Part shown: positions 34,315-43,039 of the stretch, piece after piece
How positions within the stretch are numbered: position 1 is the first letter of the stretch
How the letters are laid out: each line of letters starts with the position of its first letter
Source: Pectinatus haikarae
GTDB lineage: Bacteria; Bacillota; Negativicutes; Selenomonadales; Selenomonadaceae
Strand: one strand, 5' to 3'
Length of the DNA stretch: 64,000 nucleotides
NCBI RefSeq assembly: GCF_030813505.1
Contig: NZ_JAUSUE010000014.1
Translations under genes and position numbers: made by a program
Notes under the pieces: generated by a model
The model's input: the letters and a program-made list of their open reading frames with translations, nothing else
What the model was told of the DNA's origin: nothing
Databases searched by the model: none

Positions 34315-36012
34315 TTATTTGTCTTCAAGCAGACTATTGCCTGGAGATATATTTTTTTTGGCATGCAATAATTCCCTGCCGCAATGGCTTGCAACTGAAA
34401 CAGCCAAAACCATCAGTGCCACAGCTATAATAAACTGCAGTCCATCAATCATGAATATAAAACCGCTGCCGGTTATCAATTTACTGATGATGCGGTAAAC
34501 TGCCTGTGACAGTGCAGTAAGTGTGACCAGAAACATTATCACTGTGGGGATATAGAGCATCCAGCCTTTGCGATTGGTCATGCGCAGAAATACTGCCATG
34601 CAAATTAATACAAGAGCGCTTAAAAGTTGATTTGCCGAACCGAATAAAGGCCATATATTCATATAACCTATCCGGCAGAGCATATAGCCGATACCTATTG
34701 TTATCAATGTTGAAGCGTATTTATTTACGCATATTTTTTGAATGGGATTCATTGTTTCAGGAGAATCGCCGCTGCAAAGTTCCTGAAGAGAAAGACGGCC
34801 GACCCGCACCACAGTGTCAAGCGTAGTAAAGGCTAACGCTGATACGCACATCGTTATCACACATACAGAATATACTTCAGGCAGGCCGAACATACTCAAA
34901 AAACCTGCTACAGCGCCGGAAAATATTTGAAACGGTGTACCTTCAGGCATTTGTCCGTTAGTAGCTGCTGCGCAGACGATCACAAGAGCGGCAACACCCA
35001 GAACACATTCCACAAGCATTGAGCCATAACCGATAAAGAGCATATCTTTTTCATTAGACACAGTTTTGGATGATGTACCTGAAGAAACGAGGCTATGGAA
35101 GCCTGAAACAGCTCCGCAGGCTATCGTTATGAATAATATGGGGAAAAGACCTTGCCCCTTGACTTCAAAACCAACAAAGGCGGGCATATTTATCGTCGGA
35201 TTGGCTATGATTATACCTGCGACAGCGCTTATGATCATACCGATCAACAAGAAAGTACTTAAATAATCGCGAGGCTGCATCAAAAGCCACATAGGAAGAA
35301 CAGAAGCTATGAATGAGTATCCCAATGCAATTATGATCCAAATATCACGTGTAAAATACATAGGGAAAGCGATGCCGGCAGATATCATAAGCACCATGAG
35401 AATAATAGCAGCGATGAAGCGGATAGTCTCTGAAGGTTTAAGTTTTTTTACGAAGATACCGAAAAGCAAAGAACCGGCGATATATATCATGGAGATTGAT
35501 GCGGCCGCTGCTCCCGGCAGTGACTGGCTGCCATCTTTGGCAAAACCGTTGAAAGTAGTAGCCACTATATCGGCAAAAGCTGCTATAACAAGCAAAGTAA
35601 AAAGCCAGCAAAAGAATAGGAATAATTTTTTTCCGGTTTTACCGATATATTGTTCAATGAGTACGCCCATTGATTTGCCCTCATTCTTTACCGAAGCATA
35701 AAGAGATACAAAATCCTGTACTCCGCCAAAAAAAAGACCGCCCAGAACGATCCATAAAAAAGCGGGCAGCCAGCCAAACATTGCGGCTATAATGGGACCT
35801 GTAACAGGGCCTGCCCCTGCGACGGAGGAAAATTGATGAGAAAAAACCATAAACTTGGAGGCGGGGGTATAATCCTGACCATCTTCGTACTTATATGCAG
35901 GTGTTTGTGCGTTTGAATCTATTCCCCAGCTTTTTGCCAGCCATCGTCCATAGGTAAAATAGCCGATTATGAAGATAATAATTGCAAGACCGAGCATTGT
36001 TATGCCATTCAC
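34315..36012 (-). CDS. cstA: Carbon starvation protein CstA (peptide/pyruvate transporter family)
   Basis: 565 residues with about 16 hydrophobic segments. The CstA signature is near the N terminus: DYTPASKFMVFSHQFSSVAG followed by GPVTGPIIAAMFGWLPAFLW, and FHSLVSSGTSSKTV lies mid-protein. E. coli relatives CstA and BtsT import peptides or pyruvate under carbon limitation; which substrate applies here is unknown. It starts with GTG after AAAGGAG. Single-gene unit, convergent with the dnaK operon. Confidence 0.93.
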   Translation of the reverse strand: MNGITMLGLAIIIFIIGYFTYGRWLAKSWGIDSNAQTPAYKYEDGQDYTPASKFMVFSHQFSSVAGAGPVTGPIIAAMFGWLPAFLWIVLGGLFFGGVQDFVSLYASVKNEGKSMGVLIEQYIGKTGKKLFLFFCWLFTLLVIAAFADIVATTFNGFAKDGSQSLPGAAAASISMIYIAGSLLFGIFVKKLKPSETIRFIAAIILMVLMISAGIAFPMYFTRDIWIIIALGYSFIASVLPMWLLMQPRDYLSTFLLIGMIISAVAGIIIANPTINMPAFVGFEVKGQGLFPILFITIACGAVSGFHSLVSSGTSSKTVSNEKDMLFIGYGSMLVECVLGVAALVIVCAAATNGQMPEGTPFQIFSGAVAGFLSMFGLPEVYSVCVITMCVSALAFTTLDTVVRVGRLSLQELCSGDSPETMNPIQKICVNKYASTLITIGIGYMLCRIGYMNIWPLFGSANQLLSALVLICMAVFLRMTNRKGWMLYIPTVIMFLVTLTALSQAVYRIISKLITGSGFIFMIDGLQFIIAVALMVLAVSVASHCGRELLHAKKNISPGNSLLEDK

Positions 36013-36398
36013 ATATATTGACTCCTTTCATGTGATTTAAAGAATCACTGACCGCTCTGAAACGTTCAGTAAGGCAATAAATCTTCCTAAATAATTCTTA
36101 TGATAATATATGAATGTTAATATAACATTTTTAATATTTTTAGTCAAACTTTATTTGTTAAGTTGTATATATAAACGGTGTATATCTTTATTATATAAGG
36201 TACAGATAAAAACAGTTTACCGGGATTCATAAGATCAAAAAAACGCTGCGGCCGCAGATCGGGTATGAATCCGGGGATGATGTCGATGTTTAATCTATTG
36301 CTATGAAATGTATTAATATGATACAATCAATAACAAAAGTTCAGTTGAAATGTAAATATGTTTCCGTTGGGCGATTTAAATGAATGAGGGTAATTATT
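36013..36398. other. 386-bp intergenic region between cstA and relA
   Basis: It holds the divergent promoters of cstA and relA, which I cannot pin down with good hexamers, and a nested inverted repeat at 36223-36272. No coding region is supported; the minus-strand open frame at 36144-36326 shows no recognisable features. Confidence 0.5.
36223..36272. repeat. Nested palindrome upstream of relA
   Basis: GGATTCATA (36223-36231) pairs with TATGAATCC (36264-36272), and between them lies the perfect 12-bp palindrome CTGCGGCCGCAG (36246-36257), a G+C-rich island in A+T-rich DNA. It could be an operator, a hairpin in the relA leader, or a terminator without a T-run. Confidence 0.6.
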
Positions 36399-38627
36399 AT
36401 GATTGATGACAACGCCGTCGAAATAACAATAGAGGATATAAAAACTGCTGTAAAGGAATACCAGCCGAGCGCTGATATCAACATAATACAGGAAGCTTAT
36501 GATCTGGCATATGCAGCGCATTTTGACCAGAAAAGAGCTTCGGGAGAACATTATATTATTCATCCTCTGCATGTGGCTGCTATACTCACACAAATGCATA
36601 TAGATGAAGTCACTATAGCTGCGGCTATTTTACATGATGTAGTGGAAGATACGACCTTTACGCTGGAAGAAATGAAAAATAAATTTGGCGAAGAGGTTGC
36701 TCTTTTAATTGACGGTGTTACCAAATTAAATAAGATTCATTTTAAATCGAAGGAAGTACAGCAGTCTGAAAGTTATCGCAAGATGTTTTTAGCTATGGCT
36801 AAGGATATACGTGTCATAATGATAAAATTGGCTGACAGGCTTCATAATATGCGCACGCTAAAATACGTACCGGAAGAAAAGCAAAAGAGGATAGCCAGAG
36901 AAACTCTGGAAATCTATGCTCCTTTGGCCAATCGTCTGGGGATTTCCAATATAAAATGGGAACTGGAAGATCTGTGCTTTTTATATCTTTATCCTGAAGA
37001 ATATTATGATCTTGTTGAAAAGGTCAAACAAAAACGACAGGAACGTCAGAAATTTATAGATGATTCTGTGGAAGAGATGTCCGAAGAAATAAAAAAAGCA
37101 AATATAGATGCTGAGATACAAGGCCGTGCCAAACATTTTTACAGCATATGGCGGAAAATGAAGCGGGACAATAAAGATATAAGTGAAATATATGATCTGT
37201 CAGCTGTGCGGGTATTGGTTTCAACTGTACAGGAATGTTATACAGTTTTGGGGATAATTCACAATATATGGAAGCCTATCCCCGGCAGATTTAAGGATTA
37301 TATAGCAATGCCCAAAAGCAACGGGTACCAATCGCTCCATACCACAGTAATCGCGGCAAATGGTTATCCATTGGAAATACAGATACGAACGTTTCAGATG
37401 CATCAGATTTCTGAATACGGCATTGCCGCACATTGGAAATATAAGGAATCAGGGAAAAGCATAGATGCCAGCAATGCTTATGATCAAAAATTATCATGGC
37501 TGCGTCAGCTTATTTCGCTGCAGACGGAATTGAGTGATCCTGATGAATATGTTGAGGCGCTTAAGGTCGACATATTCTCTGATGAGGTTTTTGTTTTTAC
37601 ACCGCAGGGCGATGTCATCGGTCTGCCAAAAGGTTCAAATCCTATTGATTTTGCATATCGTATACATACTGATATTGGCAATCATTGTGTAGGGGCAACG
37701 ATAAACGGCAAAATCGTACCTCTTGAATATAAACTTCATAATGGTGATATAGTATCAATACTCAGTAATTCTCAAAATAACGGTCCAAGTCCTGATTGGC
37801 TTAATATAGTGGCTTCATCTGAAACGCGCACTAAAATACGCCAATGGTTCAAGCGGCAGAAACGTGAAGAAAATATTGACTCTGGCATGGCTCTCATCGA
37901 AAAAGAAATTAAGCATCTCGGCTATGATTCAAAAAAAATGCTCAAGGAAAACCGGCTTGATATAGTTGCGCAGAAAATGAATATTCAAAATGCCAATGAT
38001 CTTTTGGCATCACTTGGGTACGGTGGTATTACCGTAAACGGAGTCATCTCCCGCCTCATCGAGCTTTACAAAAAGGATCTGAAAGAAGTTACACCGTCCG
38101 ATATATCGCAGATGCTGGAAAAAATAAAACCACAGGGTGAAAAGAAAAAAGGCAGTCACGGGATTCTCGTTGATGGTGAGAGCGGCTTTCTTGTGCATTT
38201 GTCGCGATGTTGCAATCCGATACCAGGTGATTCTATAATCGGTTATATAACAAGAGGCCGCGGGGTATCTATCCATCGTGCGGATTGCCCCAATGTATTA
38301 AATGCTGATAATGATCTTTCACGTGTTGTCGATGTAAGCTGGGATGTGGGCCTTGATAAGACATATACCGTAACGATAGATATTATTTGCAATGATCATC
38401 CGGGGGTTCTTACAGCGCTGCTGGCAATACCTTCCGAATCGAAGATAAATATCCATTCTGTAGCCGCGCGGCCGAACAGAAAAAATAAGACATCAAATAT
38501 ATCAATGAGTTTGGAAGTACGCAGCATGGCTCAGGCTGAAGTAATAATGAGTAAGTTTCGGCATAATAAAGACGTATTCAGGGTAGCGCGCTCTTTGGGG
38601 GGCGTAAAGGAGATAAAAGAGGATTAA
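36399..38627 (+). CDS. relA: Bifunctional (p)ppGpp synthetase/hydrolase RelA/SpoT
   Basis: 742 residues from the ATG at 36399; an in-frame ATG at 36384 overlaps the ribosome site GAGGGTAA. Hydrolase domain: HPLHVAAILTQM and AAILHDVVEDT (HD intact). Synthetase domain: GRFKDYIAMPKSNGYQSLHTT. A TGS domain (VFVFTPQGDVIGLPKGSNPIDFAY), a zinc-finger/helical part with RCCNPIPGDSIIGYITRGRG, and a C-terminal ACT domain follow. It makes and degrades the alarmone in response to amino acid starvation. It lies 4 bases before the MBL hydrolase. Confidence 0.96.
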   Translation: MIDDNAVEITIEDIKTAVKEYQPSADINIIQEAYDLAYAAHFDQKRASGEHYIIHPLHVAAILTQMHIDEVTIAAAILHDVVEDTTFTLEEMKNKFGEEVALLIDGVTKLNKIHFKSKEVQQSESYRKMFLAMAKDIRVIMIKLADRLHNMRTLKYVPEEKQKRIARETLEIYAPLANRLGISNIKWELEDLCFLYLYPEEYYDLVEKVKQKRQERQKFIDDSVEEMSEEIKKANIDAEIQGRAKHFYSIWRKMKRDNKDISEIYDLSAVRVLVSTVQECYTVLGIIHNIWKPIPGRFKDYIAMPKSNGYQSLHTTVIAANGYPLEIQIRTFQMHQISEYGIAAHWKYKESGKSIDASNAYDQKLSWLRQLISLQTELSDPDEYVEALKVDIFSDEVFVFTPQGDVIGLPKGSNPIDFAYRIHTDIGNHCVGATINGKIVPLEYKLHNGDIVSILSNSQNNGPSPDWLNIVASSETRTKIRQWFKRQKREENIDSGMALIEKEIKHLGYDSKKMLKENRLDIVAQKMNIQNANDLLASLGYGGITVNGVISRLIELYKKDLKEVTPSDISQMLEKIKPQGEKKKGSHGILVDGESGFLVHLSRCCNPIPGDSIIGYITRGRGVSIHRADCPNVLNADNDLSRVVDVSWDVGLDKTYTVTIDIICNDHPGVLTALLAIPSESKINIHSVAARPNRKNKTSNISMSLEVRSMAQAEVIMSKFRHNKDVFRVARSLGGVKEIKED

Positions 38628-38631
38628 GAAG

Positions 38632-39252
38632 ATGAAAGTAAAAATTTTTACGAATGGTTCATTTGAAGAAAACTGTTATCTTGCTATTGATGAAGGCACA
38701 AAGGAGGGAATTATTGTTGATCCGGGATCACAGCCAAAGCTTATCATCGAATGGGTAAGAGAAGAAGACTGTGATGTCAAGTATGTAATAAATACGCATG
38801 GGCATAGTGATCATATCGGTGCTAATACAGATATTTGCAATGAATTTGATGCCAAATTGGGTATTCATCCAATGGATGCACCTATGCTGACCGATGCCAA
38901 GTTGAATCTGTCAGCATACTGGGGATTGAATATACTGTCTAAAAAAGCAGATTTTTTTGTGAATGAAGATGATATAATAAAAGTCGGCAGCAGCAGACTG
39001 AGAGTGGTTCATACGCCGGGGCACAGCCCAGGCGGTATTTGTCTTATAAATGAAAAATTTGTTTTTTCCGGTGATTCACTTTTCGCCGGTTCTATAGGTA
39101 GAACTGATTTTCCCGGCGGTTCAACTGCCGGGCTGATAGAGAACCTCAAAGAAAAATTGCTGCCGCTGGACGACTCGGTCATCGTCTATCCGGGGCATGG
39201 CCCAAGCACTACCATAGGCAGTGAAAAAATCAATAATCCGTATTTTGTCTGA
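38632..39252 (+). CDS. MBL fold metallo-hydrolase, glyoxalase II-like
   Basis: 206 residues. Metal ligands: THGHSDHIGA (HxHxDH, ~59-64), HTPGHSPG (His, ~130), FSGDSLF (Asp, ~149) and YPGHGP (His, ~189). This set is that of YcbL/glyoxalase II-like hydrolases, which cleave S-lactoylglutathione or other thioesters. It follows relA directly, as in many Firmicutes, but the D-aminoacyl-tRNA deacylase gene often found between the two is absent. Confidence 0.9.
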   Translation: MKVKIFTNGSFEENCYLAIDEGTKEGIIVDPGSQPKLIIEWVREEDCDVKYVINTHGHSDHIGANTDICNEFDAKLGIHPMDAPMLTDAKLNLSAYWGLNILSKKADFFVNEDDIIKVGSSRLRVVHTPGHSPGGICLINEKFVFSGDSLFAGSIGRTDFPGGSTAGLIENLKEKLLPLDDSVIVYPGHGPSTTIGSEKINNPYFV

Positions 39253-39259
39253 ATATTTT

Positions 39260-39604
39260 ATGAAAATTATAAAAATCAATGATAAAAAAGATGCGGAAAA
39301 AATCCTTTTAGATGTTGATTGTACAAAAGAGGGTACTGCAATGATGGCAGAAAAAGCAGTATTTCGTGTTGTCAGAATATATAAGGTAAAAACGAAAGCG
39401 GCCAATATACTGAAGCAGACAATGCTCAGCAAGGGGGGGGATGCAGCCGTTTCCCGCTATTGCGCCGATCTGAGTAAAGATTATACGGATGTTGTCCTTA
39501 TGGCTACACTGAAGCAGTATCGGGCTGCCATTCCTGTATTACTGGCACAGCCATGGGGGCTTAAGCAGATAGCGAATGAGCTGAAGACACTTTTAGCATT
39601 GTAG
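39260..39604 (+). CDS. Stand-alone protein resembling the N-terminal extension domain of clostridial dihydropteroate synthases
   Basis: 114 residues. It begins MKIIKINDKKDAEKILLDV and contains AANILKQTMLSKGGDAAVSR and VVLMATLKQYRAA, then WGLKQIANELKTLL. From memory, this pattern is the ~110-residue domain preceding the TIM barrel in long FolP proteins of some Clostridia and Peptococcaceae. Here there is a stop right after it and no barrel. The start was chosen by homology; no strong ribosome site is visible, and translation may be coupled to the MBL gene, whose stop is 7 bases upstream. Function is unknown; a folate or pterin link is inferred only from the related domain. Confidence 0.7.
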   Translation: MKIIKINDKKDAEKILLDVDCTKEGTAMMAEKAVFRVVRIYKVKTKAANILKQTMLSKGGDAAVSRYCADLSKDYTDVVLMATLKQYRAAIPVLLAQPWGLKQIANELKTLLAL

Positions 39605-39652
39605 ATTTCGCGGCGAAAATGCTGCCTTATCAGGAGAGAGGTGTATCTTTTC

Positions 39653-40114
39653 TTGAAAAAAAGATTTGTTTATCAGACAAAGATTGGTAATATATATATA
39701 ACAGAGGAAAAATCATTTATCACAGGGATAAGTTATCATAAACCTTTTACCCCGGCGCTTGAAACAGAGACACTGCTGATCAGAGAAACCTATATGCAGA
39801 TTACAGAATATCTAAGCGGTGTCCGAAAAGGATTTTTATTGCCCTTGCGGCAAGATGGAACTGCCTTTCAGAAAAAAATATGGGAGGCGCTTTTACAAAT
39901 CCCATATGGGTATACCTGCTCTTATGGAGAGCTAGCAGCTGCTGTCGGTAAGCCGAAAGCTATACGAGCTGTGGAAACTGCCAAAAATAAAAATCACATA
40001 GATATATGTATTCCCAGTCATCGGCTTGTTAATGAAGCGGGAATATTGCCGGTGCATACTCGCAATATAAAGGTAAAAAAATTTTTGCTTGAGCTTGAAC
40101 ATAAAAACGTTTGA
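39653..40114 (+). CDS. Alkyltransferase-like protein (O6-methylguanine-DNA methyltransferase homologue with Ser for the reactive Cys)
   Basis: About 153 residues. The domain matches the Ogt/MGMT DNA-binding domain: FQKKIWEALLQIPYGYTCSYGELAAAVGKPKAIRAV. The active-site PCHR motif reads PSHR, with Ser codon AGT at 40016-40018. Without the Cys it cannot accept an alkyl group, so it should act like ATL proteins, which bind alkylated guanine and hand it to nucleotide excision repair. The usual Asn-Pro before the motif is also changed (NHIDICIPSHR). GTG 39641 is too close to the GGAGAGAGG site, so TTG 39653 is preferred but not certain. Confidence 0.82.
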   Translation: MKKRFVYQTKIGNIYITEEKSFITGISYHKPFTPALETETLLIRETYMQITEYLSGVRKGFLLPLRQDGTAFQKKIWEALLQIPYGYTCSYGELAAAVGKPKAIRAVETAKNKNHIDICIPSHRLVNEAGILPVHTRNIKVKKFLLELEHKNV

Positions 40115-40134
40115 TTTATGAAGGATAGAGGTAT

Positions 40135-40803
40135 ATGTATATGGAATACAAAGCTGTCATCTTTGATCTTGATGGTACATTGGTAAATTCTTTGAATGAT
40201 CTGGCGGATAGTGTCAATGTGGTGTTGAAGGAATATGGCTATCCTGCACATCCTGTGGATAAATATCGCATCATGGTTGGCAACGGCATAGGAAAGCTCA
40301 TAGAGCGCGCACTGCCTGCCAATGTATCTGAAAAAATCCGCGAAGAAGTATTGGCAAGATTTAAAACGGTGTATGAATCACATCAGCTGGATAAAACCGC
40401 ACCCTATGAAGGTATAATAAACATGTTGGAAGATCTTAAGAAAAAAAATATTCCGCTTGCAGTTTGTACCAATAAGCATGATGAGGCTGCAAAAAAAATT
40501 ATCGCAACCTTATTTGCCAGAAATACTTTTCAGGAAATTATAGGGGATCTTCCAGGTTTTAAACGTAAACCTGATCCGCAAAAAGTTTTTATTATTGCTG
40601 AAAATATGGCGTTGAAACCTCAGGAAATTGTGTATATAGGTGATTCTTCAGTTGATATGCAAACTGCCGTAAATGCAGGGATGCTGCCTGTAGGAGTTTT
40701 GTGGGGATTTCGTGCTAAAGAAGAACTTGTGGCAAATGGAGCTGCACTTTTATTAGAACATCCTTCTGATCTTTTCCGCAAGGTTATATTTGTTGAAAAA
40801 TAA
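40135..40803 (+). CDS. HAD family phosphatase, phosphoglycolate phosphatase-like
   Basis: 222 residues. HAD motif I FDLDGTLVNS (~9-18), motif II-like VCTNK (~117), motif III Lys in FKRKPDP and motif IV IGDSSVDMQTA (~177). A helical cap lies between motifs I and II. The pattern matches Gph/PpaX-type phosphatases for phosphoglycolate or pyrophosphate. It starts 20 bases after the ATL gene and is probably cotranscribed. ATG 40141 is a possible alternative start. Confidence 0.88.
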   Translation: MYMEYKAVIFDLDGTLVNSLNDLADSVNVVLKEYGYPAHPVDKYRIMVGNGIGKLIERALPANVSEKIREEVLARFKTVYESHQLDKTAPYEGIINMLEDLKKKNIPLAVCTNKHDEAAKKIIATLFARNTFQEIIGDLPGFKRKPDPQKVFIIAENMALKPQEIVYIGDSSVDMQTAVNAGMLPVGVLWGFRAKEELVANGAALLLEHPSDLFRKVIFVEK

Positions 40804-40833
40804 TATTTTTATAAATGGAGCTTTATCAATATA

Positions 40834-42204
40834 ATGAAATCTGTACCAATAAAAAAAGATGCTAAATATACGATCAATATCACAGGCCTTGGCAGCAATG
40901 GCGAAGGTGTGGGGCGCATTGATGGTTTTACTGTATTTGTCCCTTATTCATTGGCGGGCGAACAGGCAGAAATAGTTGTTCATACAATAAAGAAAAATTA
41001 TGCTATCGGCAGGATAGTCCATATCACAGCAGCCAGCCCGCAGCGAGTGACGCCACGCTGTGGGCTTTACTACGAATGCGGCGGCTGTCAGCTGCAGCAT
41101 CTTGCTTATGAAACTCAATTAAAAATAAAACAGCAGCAGGTGACGGATGCTGTCGAAAGAATCGGCGGTCAGAAGAATTTAACTGTCCATCCCACACTTG
41201 GAGCACAAAATCCTTGGAATTATCGTAATAAAATGCAATTCCCAGTCGGCAGAGATAAAAAAAAGATAATTATTGGCTGCTTTGCACAAGGCAGTCATCA
41301 GATAATAAATACGGAAAATTGTTATATTCAAAAAGAATTGAACAATGATATTGTTAATGCAGTCCGTGATATTGTACAAAAACTTGGGATCAGTGTATAC
41401 GATGAAGACCGTCATATGGGAATGCTGCGTCATGTAGTCGGGCGTGTTGGTAGGGGCGGAGAGTGCATGCTTGTGCTTGTGACAGCAACAAAAGAATTGC
41501 GTCGCAGTAAGGAATTTGTAAGTCTTCTGCGGCAAAAGCTGCCGAAGCTTGTCAGTGTTCAGCAAAATGTGCAGACTTATCGTAACAATGTAATTATGGG
41601 GCGGGAAACTAACCTCTTGTGGGGGAAACCTACTATAAAAGATACATTGGGCATGCTCTCCTTTCATATATCGCCTCGTTCTTTCTTTCAAATCAATACT
41701 GATCAGGCTGAAATTTTATATAGAAAGGCATTGGAATATGCAAATCTTACGGGCAGAGAAACTGTTATTGATGCATACTGCGGGACAGGTACAATAACAC
41801 TTTTTCTGGCTCAAAAAGCCAGAAAAGTATATGGTATTGAGATAGTTAAGCCAGCCGTTATTGATGCGCAGAAGAATGCCCGCGATAATCATGTAAAGAA
41901 TGCTGAATTTATTGTTGGCGACGCGACCATTGTAATGCCGCAGCTCCATAAACAGGGCGTTCGCGCCGATGTGGTGGTAGTTGATCCGCCACGTGCAGGC
42001 TGTACGCCGACTGTGCTCAAAACATTTGCTGATATGCGTCCAAAACGTATAGTGTACGTTTCTTGCAATCCGGCATCATTGGCCCGTGATATTGCAATAC
42101 TGAACGGGCTCGGTTATGGGGCGGAGCAGATTCAGCCGGTGGATATGTTCCCTATGACTTCGCACGTCGAGGCTGTAGCGTTGATACAACGCCGTACTAT
42201 GTAG
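40834..42204 (+). CDS. rlmD: 23S rRNA (uracil-1939-C5)-methyltransferase RlmD/RumA
   Basis: 456 residues. An N-terminal TRAM domain (about 8-62), an iron-sulfur cluster site (PRCGLYYECGGCQLQHL), the SAM motif DAYCGTGTITLFLA and the catalytic VYVSCNPASLARD near the C terminus. RlmC or a related m5U methyltransferase cannot be excluded by eye. The terminal HVEAVALIQ region is the part of rum genes known as an integration target for mobile elements in streptococci, and accessory genes begin right after this stop. Confidence 0.92.
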   Translation: MKSVPIKKDAKYTINITGLGSNGEGVGRIDGFTVFVPYSLAGEQAEIVVHTIKKNYAIGRIVHITAASPQRVTPRCGLYYECGGCQLQHLAYETQLKIKQQQVTDAVERIGGQKNLTVHPTLGAQNPWNYRNKMQFPVGRDKKKIIIGCFAQGSHQIINTENCYIQKELNNDIVNAVRDIVQKLGISVYDEDRHMGMLRHVVGRVGRGGECMLVLVTATKELRRSKEFVSLLRQKLPKLVSVQQNVQTYRNNVIMGRETNLLWGKPTIKDTLGMLSFHISPRSFFQINTDQAEILYRKALEYANLTGRETVIDAYCGTGTITLFLAQKARKVYGIEIVKPAVIDAQKNARDNHVKNAEFIVGDATIVMPQLHKQGVRADVVVVDPPRAGCTPTVLKTFADMRPKRIVYVSCNPASLARDIAILNGLGYGAEQIQPVDMFPMTSHVEAVALIQRRTM

Positions 42205-42206
42205 AA

Positions 42207-42296
42207 ATCCTTAATTTCCGCTACTTCTACCGTCATTGCGTCTTTATAAAAAAGGATGGTTTTGAGCGTAAAAAGGTAGTTAAGGATTACATCAAT
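42207..42296. repeat. Inverted repeat just after rlmD
   Basis: AATCCTTAA (about 42207-42215) is repeated in inverse as TTAAGGATT (about 42288-42296). It marks the boundary between the core gene and the accessory region. It may be a terminator remnant or part of an attachment region. Confidence 0.4.
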
Positions 42297-42396
42297 GTCT
42301 CGGTAGTGATCAACCTAGTATGAGTAGACACAAGAAATTGCTTATTTTGTCAGTCAAGAGAGTTTGATTCTACAATAAAATAATGAGTTTATTATT

Positions 42397-42431
42397 AGAC
42401 GTTCAATATTCGTATTGGGCGTCTTTTTTAT
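42397..42431 (+). terminator. UUCG-tetraloop terminator upstream of the DUF5348-like gene
   Basis: GACGTTCAATA pairs with TATTGGGCGTC, with two G-U pairs around a TTCG loop, followed by T6 and an A/T run. It ends 20 bases before the next start codon and would stop transcripts entering the accessory region. Confidence 0.75.
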
Positions 42432-42452
42432 TTTCAAAAGGAGGAACAGAAA

Positions 42453-42890
42453 ATGTTAAGACAGGGTATGATTGAACGATTTAGAAAGGCTACTCCAATA
42501 ATTCGAGAGCTTGTTGATGATTTAGCATGGATTGAGAACGAATTCAATCCGGAAAATGCAACGGAAGAAGAGCGTACCTATGTGAGGCATTTGCTAAGCT
42601 TAGGCAGTAATTCCTTTGATGAGAGTGATTGGCGTTTAAATCGAATGTTTGCAGCTGTGGGAAAGAAAGGGTGCTTAGTCAGGAATTCAGCTGGTAGGTT
42701 CGAAATGGAAGGCACAGACATTGAATTTACGTGTGGTAGTAGTTGTGAAGTTTATGCTTCATATTTCTCAGATGAAGAAGAATGGCTGACCTGGCTTCCC
42801 ACATCTATTGAATATAGCGGCGATTATTATTTTACGGCACGTTCGGATATGAAACTGGAAGGTGCTTTAGTACGAATTAAGGGTAGATGA
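42453..42890 (+). CDS. DUF5348-like protein of the ParAB element
   Basis: 145 residues with an AAAGGAGGA site. The N-terminal half is helical (FRKATPIIRELVDDLAWIEN). The C-terminal ~65 residues are beta-rich and end GDYYFTARSDMKLEGALVRI, resembling DUF5348, a domain found on Firmicutes plasmids and integrative elements. Function unknown. It precedes parA by 150 bp of repeat-rich DNA. The family call is from memory of the end motif and is moderately sure. Confidence 0.65.
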   Translation: MLRQGMIERFRKATPIIRELVDDLAWIENEFNPENATEEERTYVRHLLSLGSNSFDESDWRLNRMFAAVGKKGCLVRNSAGRFEMEGTDIEFTCGSSCEVYASYFSDEEEWLTWLPTSIEYSGDYYFTARSDMKLEGALVRIKGR

Positions 42891-42906
42891 TTTTTGGTAT
42901 GAAAAA

Positions 42907-42935
42907 AGCACTATCAGTTAGCCGCTGATAGTGCT
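42907..42935 (+). terminator. Hairpin after the DUF5348-like gene
   Basis: An 11-bp perfect stem (AGCACTATCAG at 42907-42917 with CTGATAGTGCT at 42925-42935) is followed only by CTTG, so it is a weak terminator or part of the parA control region. Confidence 0.55.
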
Positions 42936-42940
42936 CTTGT

Positions 42941-43026
42941 GAAAATTTGCTATAAACAAATTTCGTTTCTTAAGAATTTATTATAGCAGATTTTCGCTTG
43001 ATTTGTATAGAAAAGTTAAGCGAAAG
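42941..43026. repeat. Complex inverted repeats before parA (candidate partition site or operator)
   Basis: GAAAATTTGCTATAA (42941-42955) pairs with TTATAGCAGATTTTC (42981-42995), 14 of 15 bases, with inner AAATT/AATTT pairing. A second pair, TTTTCGCTT (about 42991-42999) with AAGCGAAAG (43018-43026), overlaps its right arm. Partition loci often place centromere repeats or a ParA/ParB operator here. It does not match the chromosomal parS consensus. Confidence 0.55.
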
Positions 43027-43039
43027 GACTTGAAAATTT

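Noticed and set aside
42205..42452. Left attachment site of an integrative element at the rlmD end
   Set aside because: The position is suggestive, but no second copy of the rlmD end sequence and no integrase gene were found in the window, so no att site can be stated.
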